A stretch of 64,000 bases of DNA from Epichloe hybrida (taxonomy: Eukaryota; Ascomycota; Sordariomycetes; Hypocreales; Clavicipitaceae), in the NCBI GenBank assembly GCA_019022495.1, contig JAFEKR010000004.1, forward strand, positions 4,092,001 through 4,156,000, given 5' to 3'. Below are positions 33,106 to 44,463 of this stretch, in pieces. The notes under the pieces are model-generated. The model had not been told where the DNA came from. It was given only the letters and a program-made list of their open reading frames with translations, and did not search any database. Position 1 is the stretch's first letter, and the number at the start of each line of letters is the position of its first letter. The position numbers and the translations under genes were made by a program.

Positions 33106-35131
33106 TCTAGGAGATAAGTGCAAAGGAATTCTAATAAATACTTCCTATGCTATAACTATATTTAGAGAAGACTATAGTAAACCCTTATAAACTTACTACT
33201 AGTCTTACTCTAAGAGAAGTAATAATAGGTAATGCTACTTTAAACCCCTAACCTTATTAAAGATTAGCTTTAGAGAATATTTAAGCTACTAAAGAATATA
33301 AAGTCTTACTATTTAACCTAGGAAAATAGTTAAGTGAAACTACAGTGTCTATTAGTATTTTATAACTTCTTTAGATAGCCTTAATTATCTAATAGTAACT
33401 AAGCTATTTAATATAATATTATTAAAAAATAAAAAGCAATAGGGCAAAGTTAATAGTTTTTAACCTTATAAAACTATATAAAGAAGTAGTGTACCTTAAT
33501 ATACTAGTTTATAAGTCTTTAGGTTTAATAAATACTATAATCATATAGAATAATATTGCTTAGCTAGATAGTAAGGTTCTAATAACATTAGGATATATCA
33601 TAGCCTATATTAAAGGTATCTAGTGTAACCAGAGCATTGTTGTATTGTATTGTATTGTATTGTATTGCCCTATGTATTGTATTGTGTATTGTTAGGGAAA
33701 AAAAAAAGTGGAGTATTATATAAATTCATTATATAGTAGATTTTTTAAGTAATTTAATTATAGTATTCTTATTCTTATATATAATTTAGTTATTTATTTA
33801 AAAATCTATAAAGTTTTAGCTTATTTATAAAAGTAAGCTTATTATAGATATTATATACCTTAATAAAGTAATTCTTAGTTTAGTTTATAGAATGATTTTT
33901 TTTTATACTTTTTAAAAGTTCTTTTATCTTAATATCTTTTTTCTTGGATTTACTATTACTTTTATTATATAAAAAAATACAATATAATACAATACAATAC
34001 AATATAATGTATTATATAATATTAAGGGTAGTATATATATCTTAAATATATTAGATTTTAAGCGTAATCTAAATATAGTATTCGTATTTTTTTAAATAAT
34101 GTAGATATTTATTTAAAATTCTATAAAGTTTTAGCTTATTTAGTAAAGTAAGCTTATTATATATATAGGGTAGCTATATATGGTTTATTTTTATCTTATC
34201 TTATACCTTAATTTATTTACTATATTTAAAAGGTTTTTTTAACTTTATATCTTTTTTATAGGATTTATTAATGATTTTATTATATAAAAAATATAATACA
34301 ATACAATACAATACAATACAATATAATACAATACAATATAATGTATTATATGATATTAAGGGTAGTATATATATCCTAAATATATTAGATTTTAAGGGTA
34401 ATTTAAATATAGTATTCCTATTTTTATAAATAATTTAGAAATTTATTTAAAATTTTATAAAGTTTTAGCTTATTTAGTAAAGTAAGCTTATTATATATTT
34501 AGGGTAGCTAAATATTATATATTAGAATATAGGCTTATACTTTAATTTTTTTTCTATATTATAAAAGTCTTTTCACTATTCTATTATTTTTTACAGATTT
34601 ACTACTAATTTCTATACCTTTTTTAGCTTTTATTATAATAATTACCCTAAAGAAATTATTTAATATTCTTAATTAATAAGATATTAAATCTAAAGAAAAA
34701 TATACTAATATAAGTAAACTTTTTAAAAAATATAATAAAATATTTTATCTTAAATAAAACTTTCCTAGGTTTAAAAGAATTTTTTTTTAGATTTATAATA
34801 TACTTTTTTAACTTTATAGGTTTTTTAAATAAAAGAATAAGTAAAAAGTCTATAAAAAAGTTTCTTAATACTTATCTTAATTAAAAATACTTATTTTAAT
34901 TTAATAACTAGACTTTTTAATAGTTTATATAAATATAATAAAAAGCTTTATAAAAGTCTTAGCTATATATATTTTATATAGTTTTATATAATTTTATATA
35001 ATAAAATTAGCTTTTTTTAAATAAAAGAAAATAGTATTTTAAATATAAAAAAAAATAATTTACTATATATTTATATATAAGATATAATTCTCTTATCATA
35101 AAGAATATGAATAAAAAAGTGAGTCTGAAAA

Positions 35132-35500
35132 GTGAGTCTTTATAACTATTAGTAATGTATTAATAGCTTTCTTACTTAAATATATAACCTTTACTTAAAG
35201 AGAGGGTTTTTAATAAAAGTGGGTCCATAAGTGGGTCTTTATAACTATTAGTAACGTATCAATAGCTTTCTTACTTAAATATATAACCTTTACTTAAAGA
35301 GAGGGTTTTTAATAAAAGTGGGTCCATAAGTGGGTCTTTATAACTATTAGTAACGTATTAATAGCTTTCTTACTTAAATATATAATCTTTATTTAAAGAG
35401 AGGGTTTTTAATAAAAGTGAGTTTATAAGTGGGTTCTTATAACTATTAGTTACTTATCTATAGCTTTTATGCTTAGATATATAATTTTTACTTAAAAGGA
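35132..35500. repeat. Four tandem 99 bp units inside hAT-like element C
   Basis: Units start at 35132, 35231, 35330 and 35429 with GTGRGTC and share the AACTATTAGTAA core and a GAGAGGGTTTTT segment near their ends. The exact 99 bp spacing indicates tandem amplification within the element. Confidence 0.85.
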
Positions 35501-35540
35501 ATACTAGCTAATACTAATAGCTATTAAATTTGTAAGCTAT

Positions 35541-35690
35541 TACAAGCTATTACAAGCTATTACAAGCTATTACAAGCTATTACAAGCTATTACAAGCTAT
35601 TATAAGCTATTATAAGCTATTATAAGCTATTATAAGCTATTATAGGGTATTATAAGCTATTATAGGGTATTATAAGCTATTAAAAGGTAT
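35541..35690. repeat. 10 bp tandem array (TACAAGCTAT / TATAAGCTAT)
   Basis: About 15 copies of a 10 bp unit near the right end of element C. The first copies read TACAAGCTAT and the later ones TATAAGCTAT, a CpA-to-TpA difference. Confidence 0.9.
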
Positions 35691-37059
35691 TAAATAAACT
35701 ATATATACCTTATAATAAAGGAATTTAACTTAAAACTAAAAAAAAGAAAAAAATACAAAACAATACAAATAATACATGTATTGTATTGTATTGTAAAATT
35801 TTAGATGTATTATATTGTGTAATGTATTGTATTGTATTGCAATGCTCTGAGTGTAACTTAGCCTTGCTTAATAGTGGCTTAAGTGTGAAATTAGTAAGTA
35901 AAAGCTACCTAAAAAGATATAGACTTCTAACTATTTAACTTTAAGAAAAATAATCTATTTAAATAGTAAATAATAGAAATTAATAGATTTCTTACTATGC
36001 TTACCTTTAGATTATAGTAAGCGAAATCCTAGTATTATTAAAATATTATATAATGCTAGCTTAGGAATAGGATATGTTATTAGGAAAAGTTTAGCTATAA
36101 AGAGTAAATACTATTAAATATTATAGATAGGTGAAGATTATAATTACTAGGATAAAAGGGGAAACTTAAACTTTACTAATATATCTATGCCTAGACTTAT
36201 TTTAAAGATCTAATATAAGAGCTTAGCTACTATAGAGAATAAATCTAGAGAAAATTATAGAGTTTATAGAAGATAACTAGGAAATTCTAGAGGAAGTTAA
36301 ATAGCTCCTAAGGGGATTAAATAGCTAGATTATAAAGGAAGCTAAGAACTAGGAGTTAAAAAACTAAGCGTTATAAATAATAAAGTTAGCGATTATTTGC
36401 GTTTTCTTAATTTACTATAGCTAGCAGATAAGATTAGAATAATAAGCTTTAAGGGAATACTAGTAGAGAATACTTAGAGAATAAAGCATAAATAAAGAGT
36501 ACATTAGGAAGATAGGAAAACTAAGGGGGATATTAATAAGAAGAATAACATTGCTATAAGTAAAATAGGAATAGAGTTATATAGTTTATATAGTTTAGAA
36601 TTAGATAACATAGCGAAAATAACTAGTAAGCAAGTTCTTATTAGCAAACTAGAATTAAAGTCTACTACTATAGTTATCTAGAAACCACTGTAAAATATTA
36701 TTATAAATAGAATAGCTATTAAGTTAAGCTCTAAGATAGAAATTAAATTATTTACCTCTTATTATACTAGCGTCCCTTAACTAAAACCTGTATTAGCCTA
36801 TTAGATAATTACTTAGAGTTAGATTAAATATTGTAAAGCATTATAGGAAAGGGAATTATCCTTAATTATAGATTATAATTACTCTAAATAAGATATAGGA
36901 GAAGTATAGTGTAGTAAGGAATTAGAATTATCCTAGGAAGACTTAATAAGAGATAATTTAGAAGAATTAGATAAGGAGGAAACTAATAAGGGAAAAAATA
37001 AGAAACACATAAAGATTAATATAGATAAAGAATAGGATTAAGATAAGGGAGATAATCTT

Positions 37060-37880
37060 AACTTATTTAATATCCTAAGGGATACGCGTAATACTATATT
37101 ACACTAGGAAAAATATAAGGTAAATACTACTAGATATAGTAAGGTCTTAATTTATATAGGAAAATTAAAAATTAAGGGTACCCCCTTACTAAGTAAGAAT
37201 CACTATATAAATAATAAAAATTAAGTCTTACCTAGAGAAGTTAGACATAGGTTATGTAATGCATTAGACTTAGGCATTTTAAAGGTTTAAGATCTAGAGG
37301 TAAACACACTAGGATATAATAGTAACTTAATTTATATAGGAAACCTAAAAATTAAGGTTTACCCCTTAAAGAATAAAAATCACTATATAAATATAATAAT
37401 CAAAGGTTTAGTAAGAGAAACTAGGGATAAGAACTAGTATTTGTGTAGTTAGTAATATAAGTAAGAGGGATTAGTTATAAGAAAAGGATAGTATTACGCT
37501 ATGTACACTCTAGTATATCCCTTACGCTTAATTTATATAGGAAAAGAGGAAATTAAGGCCTCCCCCTTAAAAATTAGAAATTACTATATAAATAACTAGA
37601 TTAGGAAATTAACTAGCAAAACTAAAGATAGTAAGGACTATAGTATAGACTTAGTAATGCACTTAAATATTATAGGTTAGGCGCTAGTTTATAACGTAAA
37701 TAGGGAGAAAGCTATATAAGATAGTGTAAGACTAAGTAAATTAGATATTTATATAGGAAATTAGGAAATTAAGGGGTACTCCTTAAGATTCTGGAATTTA
37801 CATATGAATTAACTATTAGTAAACTTAGCATCTAAAACCATAGTTTCTTAGTTTAATTAGTTTAATATTACACTTAAGGA
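37060..37880 (+). repeat. Four recurring segments in the extra region of the gypsy element
   Basis: A roughly 65 bp block with the core AATTTATATAGGAAA and a following CACTATATAAATAA recurs at about 37150, 37327, 37529 and 37751, spaced 180-220 bp. In the plus frame each reads like Leu-Ile-Tyr-Ile-Gly ... Ile-Lys ... Pro-Leu ... Asn-His-Tyr-Ile-Asn, so it looks like an eroded repeated protein motif between gag and RT. Confidence 0.6.
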
Positions 37881-38299
37881 CTATGTAAGGACTGCAGAAT
37901 AATAGATAATAATTATAAGGCTATATTATATATTTAGAGATTACTTTATTAAGAAGCTTAAAGATATTTATATAACTAACCTTTTATAATACTATATTCC
38001 CTTAATTCTAAACGCTTAGCCTAGGAAAAGAAAGTAATATTAGTACTTAGGAATACATTATAAGTTTTTAAAGAAGGTGTTTCTAGCTATAGAGAAAGCA
38101 AGCATTATTTGCTATGGAGATTTAAAATAAGTAGCCCTAATAATATTTGCCCTAAAGCTTAGAAAGGATTTTTAAGTGATTTATAATTACTATAATGTAA
38201 ACAGTAAGATAGTTAAATTAGCTAATCCTTACTTAGAAGCTAATTTAATTTGATTTAGAAGGCTAATTTAGATTTGATTTATTGCGGAAGGTTAATAAT

Positions 38300-39530
38300 A
38301 ATCTCATAAGCAAATGCTTTAAATGAATTCTAGGTAATTGGAATTTATTTACCTAATAAACATAAGATAGCCTTCTTAGGCCCTAATAGAATGTATTACT
38401 ATAACAATATAGCATAAGGATTAACTAGGTCTCTAGGAATATACACTAGATTTAGAGACACTACCTTTAGGCATTTGTTCTTTAAAGATAAATCTAAAAG
38501 CAAATTAATATTAGGATATATAGAAGACATTAAGACCTTGTTTTCTATTTACGTAAATAATTACCACTTAGGTTCTAAAACATAGGAAAATCACTTTAAC
38601 TTCTTATAAACACATTACTTCCTAAGAATTGCCTAAGCACTAATTAGACTAAGTAAACATAAGATAACTCTCTTTATATTAAAGGTAAACTATATAGGAT
38701 TTTCTATTAAAGATAGAAAGATTAGACTAGTAAGGAAATATTATAAAAGATTTGCTAACCTAGTAAGACACTTCTAATAGTAGCCTCTAAAAACTTAGAA
38801 TAAAATCTTAGTTTTAATTTACCTAATACCTTTCTTAAGAAAGTTTATCCCTAGTAAATTAAATCTAGTGTTAACTATTAAGAAAGTCTTTTTCTAAGAG
38901 GTTTAGAAAGTTATAAAATCTAGGAAGCTATTAGTCTAAAGGGTAGAAGTTTTAAAGGAGAAACCTAAATAAACACTAGAAGCTTAAAACGCTTTACTCT
39001 AGATTTACTATAGCATTTAGGTAAATATTACTTTTAGGGCCTAGCTAGGGATATAGTTTTATTTAGTAATAGACGCTTTAAATATAGGAACTAGAGGAGT
39101 TTTATTCTAGCTAGAAAATATAGAACCTAGTATAAGCGCTATAGACTTAAATTTTATAAAGGTTTAAATTATTATATAGATATTATATAGATTAGGGGAC
39201 ACAGAAAAACGCTATATAATACTAGAAAAAGAAATATTAGCTATTATTATTAGATTAAAAGAGACGTAATAGCTAGTTAATAGTTTACCTTATTTACTAA
39301 AGGTATATATAGACTATAAAGGGATTATTAATTTAATAGTAAACCTCTCTAAGGTTTATAGGAAGGTTACTTAATAGGTAAACATTTTGTAAGAGTTAAA
39401 TATGAAATATATACACTATCCTAATATAATAAAAATCATAAAGATTACAGATAGGATATTATAACTACTAGAGGAACTTAGATCTAATTTATATAAAGTA
39501 AAGAGGAGAATAGGAGTTAATATGTCCCTA
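38300..39530 (+). pseudogene. pol relic: reverse transcriptase and RNase H
   Basis: The stretch near 38.6-38.76 kb reads as the end of an RT (LSKHKITLFILKVNYIGFSI). Near 39.06-39.35 kb the plus strand reads VIDALNIGTRGVLF and EKRYIILEKEILAIIIRLKE, then YIDYKGIINLI, the RNase H block of gypsy elements. Many TAG and TAA codons interrupt it. Confidence 0.75.
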
Positions 39531-39538
39531 GCTATAGG

Positions 39539-41422
39539 CAGAGTATTGTTTGTAGTGTAGTTAGTGTAGTTTTTAGGAAAAATTTGTATTTATAGTGTAG
39601 TTTTTTTTTTCTTGTAGTTAGTGTAGTGTAGTTTTTTTTTTTATAGTGTAGTGTATTGTAGTTTTTTTTTTTTTGTAGTTAGTGTAGTGTAGTTTTTTTT
39701 ATTTTTATAGTTAGTGTAGTTACTAACTACACTAACTACAAAAACTACAATGTAGTGTTAGTAAAAAAAAAGTGGGCCTTTTTATTATATAATGTTATTA
39801 TAAGGATTAAAAGAAAGCTAGTTATATAGAAGCTTTTATTATTACCTATTTTACTTAATTAGTTATAGAATTTATAATATTTACCTTTTTTTAAGAATTT
39901 TACTATAACTAGGGTTATTTATAATATTATACCTTTTTAATAATACTATTATACTTATTACTTTATTTTACTAATATAACTTTAAGAAAAACCTTCTAAT
40001 TATTTTATTTACTATTATTATTAATTATTTTATATTTTTATTATTAATTTAATTAAAAAATACCCTAAACTAATATAATTAAATTAAATTAGAAATCTAA
40101 ATAAATATATAAAAGTTAATAGAATATATACTTAGTACTTTAATATTATTATTAATATAATAAGAACTTTAAAAAAGCTTAAACTATTTATTTACTATTT
40201 AAACTAATTAAATATTACTTTAAGCTTTATAATTCTAAAGCTTTAAGAAGTTATATATAGTAACTTTATATATCTTATTATAATAATACATAAAGAAAGA
40301 ATATAATAGACTAATATTTATAATTTATTAATAGATAACTAATAGTATTATTTTAATTACCCTATATAGCTTAAATAAGCTATAAAAAATAAGTTTAACT
40401 TGTTTTTAAAAATAATACTAGGACTTAGTTTTATATAATATATTATACTTATTATAAAAGCTTTAATAACTTTTATAACCTTAATTACTATTATTACTAT
40501 AATTACTATTATTTTATATTTATTATTATTTTAAAAAAACATAAAAGAGAAAACATTTTTATAATATTAATATTTTTAAAAACCTTAAAATACTAATTTA
40601 TTAAAAACTATAGCTTTTACTATAGTAATTTACTTATAATTACTAGTATTTATATTTAAGTTATTTATTTATTATTTATTTATTATTAAACTTTAACACT
40701 AATAATATTATAAGTAATCTTAGTAATCTTAGTAATCTTAGTAATCTTAGTAATCTTAGTATCTTATAATCTTAGTATTATAAGCTATTATAAGCTATTA
40801 TAAGCTATTATAAGCTATTATAAGCTATTATAAGCTATTATAAGCTATAATAAGATATAATAAGATATAATAAGCTACTTATATTAAGTTTACTAGTAGT
40901 TTTTTTATAGTTTTTTTAAAATAAGTAATAATAATAATTTCTAGAAATATAAAATAATTTCTAGAAATAGTAAATAATATAATAAAAAGGTTTTTCTTTA
41001 AGTTATATTAGGGAAATAAAGTATTAAGTTAAATAGTATTATTAAAAAAGTATAATATTATATATAACCTTACTTAGTTATAATAAAATTATAAAAATAA
41101 TATAATATTATAAATTCTATAACTAATTTAATAAAATAGGTAATAATAAAAGCTTTTATATAACTAGCTTTCTTTTAACCTTATAAATACTAATAACTAA
41201 TAAAAAGTCTAATACTATATTTGTAGTGTTTGTAGTTAGTGTAGTTTAGGAAAAAAAATTTGTAGTATAATGTATTATAGTTTTTTTTTTTTATAGTTAG
41301 TGTAATGTAGTTTTTTTTTCCTTATAGTTAGTGTAGTTTATAGTGTAGTGTAGTTTGTAGTGTAGTTACTACACTACACTACAAATACTACATTACACTA
41401 CACGTTTTAGTGCAATACTCTG
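39539..41422 (-). mobile_element. hAT-like element B, 1,884 bp, inverted relative to A
   Basis: It starts CAGAGTATTG, ends CAATACTCTG and is flanked by a perfect 8 bp duplication GCTATAGG (39531-39538, 41423-41430). Its left end corresponds to the right end of element A and vice versa, including the AGTAATCTT array (about 40710-40770) that mirrors the ACTAAGATT array of A. A TAAGCTATTA array lies at 40780-40860. No coding frame is present. Confidence 0.9.
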
Positions 41423-41439
41423 GCTATAGGAGAATAACT

Positions 41440-42944
41440 AGTGATAATTTTAATAAATATAATAATTATACTAGAAGGAGAAAGATTAAATAATAAAACT
41501 TTAGAGATAGTTAAAACTAAGCTTTAGGAATAGTTAGACTCTAAATAGTATAGGGAGATTCTTACTTTAATTATTTATAGTCCTTATATAATTCTAACTA
41601 AATAATAAAAACTAGTTTAGCGTTAAGCCTTAAAATATTAAATTATAGACTAAAAACTTTATTATTTAAAACTTAACAAATCTTTAGCTAAATATATAAT
41701 CTCTAAAGAGGTCCCGCTAAAACTTTAATAAGCTTATAATATAGTAAGGTACTTTAGCCTAACTATTACAATATAAAAGCTTTATAGGGTGTATTTCTAG
41801 CTAGATAAAGCAAAAGATATTAAGTCTTATTATTAATCTTGTCTTATCTACTAGTAAACTAAAACTAGGTTACTAAGATTAGCTCTAAAAACTATTATAA
41901 TATTAGAATTATAGGTATTAGTTATAATGGATTACCTTAGACCTATTACTCCTAAGGCTTAAAATAAAGACTTATATGTACTAATTGCTATTAACTATAT
42001 GATAAGGTTTATGTTAGGTTAATCCTATAACAAAGTTACTAGAGACTTAGTTACCTAAATATAGGATAGAAACTAAAGCTCTATTTTTAGTTAGCTAAGA
42101 GGAATTTACTATAATAATGAATCTCACTTTAAAAATCTAAACTTTAAATTCACTATAGGAAAACATAGTATAATAGTTACTTTTAGACCTATCTCTTATT
42201 TATCTTCTATAGGACTTACTAAATAAAATATTTACTTAGTAAAATAATAATTAATAAAGTAAGTGGTTAAAAGGGATAGAGTGTTACTTAATTTATAAAA
42301 CTAAGCTATTCTAAGTATTATTGTTATTTTAAATAATTAGTTTATATTAAGCGTAAGGATAACTTTAGCAATATTAATATTAGGTTTTAATCTATTTACT
42401 AAGCACATAGGAGTTAGTAATAATTAGGAGAAAATAGACTTAATAGAACTAGAAACTAATCCTATCTTAATCTAAGAAATAAATCTATAGTATTTTAATT
42501 TAAGGGAGAAGAGAAGGGAATTAGTTTAAACTTAAAAGGTAAATAATAAGGGGGATTTTTCTAAGCTACTATAATAGTTTAAAGTAAGTAATCTTATATA
42601 GGAGAAAATTAATAAAGAGAATAAGCTAAAGGGGAAGTTCTATAAGACCTAGGGAAAGCTTTTAATAATTAAGAGAAAGTTATTATTAGTATTATATAAG
42701 ATTAAACCTTTAGATAGAGAATAAGGTTAAAAGATTTATATTAATAATCTAAAGATATATATCCCACGCTAGGAAAGACTATAACCTCTAAGACTAAACA
42801 CATAGGATATAGCTAATTAGGATTTAGAGAAGGAGATATAGAATTAGTAAGGGATAGAGAATAATAATTAAGAAGGTAAATAGCTTATAGTGTTTTAGAA
42901 GAATTATAGTGTTATAGTTAACACTATCTTAAAATAGGCTAGCT
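41440..42944 (+). pseudogene. Integrase relic of the gypsy element
   Basis: Near 41.93 kb the plus strand reads MDYLRPITPKA, then LYVLIAINYMIRFMLG, and near 42.1 kb IYYNNESHFKN, matching the D, D and YSDNGSHF motifs of a gypsy integrase core with RIP-type changes. It is followed by frames rich in stops up to the right LTR. Confidence 0.8.
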
Positions 42945-43060
42945 TATTAAGGTGGAGAATGGCTTAGGTAATAGTTAACCATAATTATATAGGGCGTAGC
43001 TAGAGCACAGACTGAAAGAATACAACCATCATTATCCCCATCATTTTTAGTACCACTTCA
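42945..43060 (+). repeat. Right LTR of the large gypsy element
   Basis: 116 bp. The inner end is mutated (TATTAAGG against TGTTGAGG in the left copy), the outer half is not. The following ATTC is the duplicated target site. Confidence 0.92.
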
Positions 43061-43251
43061 ATTCTTGCACGCGAAACGCCCATTATATCTTACAACGGTT
43101 GGGCGGGCCGTAACACACAACGTAAGTCCGGTATGGAAAGTCTTCTTTCCTCAGGTGCTTCCTACATTCATCAGACGCGATGTGATATAGAACAATTTTT
43201 TTACGGATATGGGAGCCTGCTATCCGTGGTGTCTGCCCTGTAAGTTGCAAT

Positions 43252-43671
43252 GTGTCTGAAAGCGCAACCTCAAGCAGGCATGCTAGTCCTGATGGGGTCC
43301 TTGCTTCTCTCCCGCTACACTATGTATATGCAGAGAAGCGGGGGACCCCGATAACATACTGGTTAAGTAATCCGTACCTGACCAATTTTCCGCCTCGCAA
43401 TGCGCAAGAGTATTGTTCTCCCCGCTACACAACGATCGCCGAAGCAATGGAGGATTCCCAAACCCAAACCCCGACTTCAGCGACCTATACTACGTCGCGC
43501 TCACGTGGCAAACAACCGGGCGAGTCTCTTTACAACGCCAGGCTAAGAGAAATGAGGAAAGCCAAGGGGCAAGCGAGATCCTCTGATGAATCTGAATCTG
43601 AAGATGAGATTGAGCCAGGTCAGTTCGCGCAGTGTCCCTGCAAAAGCCGGTTTGCTGAGCTGACTCGGTAG
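43252..43671 (+). CDS. Open frame of unknown function, possibly the first exon of the APH-type gene
   Basis: A 139-codon open frame without an ATG at its beginning (first Met at about 43447). It contains PLHYVYAEKRGTPITYWLSN, then a low-complexity Ser/Thr/Glu-rich stretch. At its end a GTAGGT site at 43668 and a CAG at 43705 would remove 38 bp and join it, in frame, to RVVLHADKTVVKSG of the APH-type gene. Such an intron would be unusually short. An upstream start exon is not identified. It could also be an independent broken gene, since a large transposon sits 190 bp upstream. Confidence 0.35.
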   Translation: MSESATSSRHASPDGVLASLPLHYVYAEKRGTPITYWLSNPYLTNFPPRNAQEYCSPRYTTIAEAMEDSQTQTPTSATYTTSRSRGKQPGESLYNARLREMRKAKGQARSSDESESEDEIEPGQFAQCPCKSRFAELTR

Positions 43672-43691
43672 GTGCTACGGTTTTACATAAG

Positions 43692-44401
43692 ATGTTCAAT
43701 CGCAGAGTCGTCTTACATGCTGACAAAACTGTTGTCAAGTCTGGGAAACGTGTAGTGCCGGGAGAGGCAGAGGCGCTGAAAGTCGCCGTCCGTGCTGGAC
43801 TCCCAGCCCCATGTGTCCATGATGTGCATACGACTTCCGATGGTCAGACCCGCATAAGTATGGACTATATCCAAGGACAACCTCTCGATAAGCTGTGGCC
43901 CGACATGTCGGTTGACCAGAAGAAGAGCATTGCCCGGCAGCTTCGGGAGGTGGTCGAAAAGATGAGATCTGTGCCCCCACCCCCCCATATTATTGGCGCT
44001 TGTGATGGCACTGAAATCCGGGACACGAGGCTATATTTTACATATCATTCCCCGCCTTGTCACGATGAAAAATCCTTCAACGAGTTTTTGTTATCAGCCA
44101 TCTACGATCAAACACCCTCGCTTGTGCGGGTAGCGTTTTCTCGGCGACTGCGAACGGATCATCGCGTTGTTTCTCCCACTGCGATCTCACGCCCAGAAAC
44201 ATCTTGGTTGAAGACGGAAAAATCAAAGGACTTGTTGATTGGGAGGATAGCGGGTGGTATCCAGAGTATTGGGAGTTTGTCAAATTCTTCCAACGCCCTG
44301 CTTGCCAAGACTGGAAACAATATGCAGAGGATATTTTTCCCGAGCTATATCATGATGAGTTGGTCGATTTCATTGCGATATCCAAGTGGCAGAACTCTTA
44401 G
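43692..44401 (+). pseudogene. APH-family gene with a one-base frameshift at the catalytic loop
   Basis: The first frame (ATG at 43692) covers the small lobe (VVLHADKTVVKSGKRV, EAEALKVAVRAGLPAP, ISMDYIQGQPLDKLWPDM) and ends near 44170 at LRTDHRVV. The next frame continues with SHCDLTPRNILVEDGKI and LVDWEDSGWYPEYWEFVKFF and stops at 44401. Homology therefore switches frame at a T run (about 44171-44173), as if one base were missing, exactly before the catalytic HxD loop. No intron signals explain the switch. Either a pseudogene or an assembly/sequencing error in a homopolymer. The family is the same as at 4950 and 51 kb, but sequences differ clearly. Confidence 0.75.
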
Positions 44402-44463
44402 CTAGTCTATTCGCAAGCCAGATAGCCTCCTGCTTCTCAACCATCTCTCATTGCGCAAAAGCA

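Larger units (their letters stand above)
33630..35849. mobile_element. hAT-like element C, 2,220 bp, second subfamily
   Basis: It starts CAGAGCATTG and ends CAATGCTCTG, one base different from elements A and B. It is flanked by a perfect 8 bp duplication AGTGTAAC (33622-33629, 35850-35857). Subterminal zones are TGTATTGTATTG arrays instead of GTAGTG arrays. Internally there are three diverged copies of a roughly 300 bp segment (33.7-34.5 kb), four 99 bp units and a 10 bp array. No open frame is present. Confidence 0.9.
27651..43060 (+). mobile_element. RIP-destroyed Ty3/gypsy LTR retrotransposon with three nested hAT-like insertions
   Basis: Two 116 bp LTRs (27651-27766 and 42945-43060) start TGTTGAGG and end CTTCA in their unmutated forms. 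They are flanked by the 4 bp duplication ATTC (27647-27650, 43061-43064). The body is AT-rich with TpA everywhere and no long open frame. Relics read in the plus direction give a gag zinc knuckle near 30.66 kb, RT near 38.6-38.8 kb, RNase H near 39.06-39.35 kb and integrase core near 41.9-42.2 kb. This RT-RNaseH-INT order is that of Ty3/gypsy. Removing the three insertions and their duplicated sites leaves about 9.3 kb. Confidence 0.9.

Noticed and set aside
31168..41422. LTR pair formed by the related ends of elements A and B
   Set aside because: They are in opposite orientation, each has its own 8 bp duplication and TIR, and there is no coding region between them that belongs to them.
27767..42944. 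CRISPR-like arrays suggested by the many short repeats
   Set aside because: The repeats are contiguous tandem arrays without spacers, inside eukaryotic transposons destroyed by RIP.
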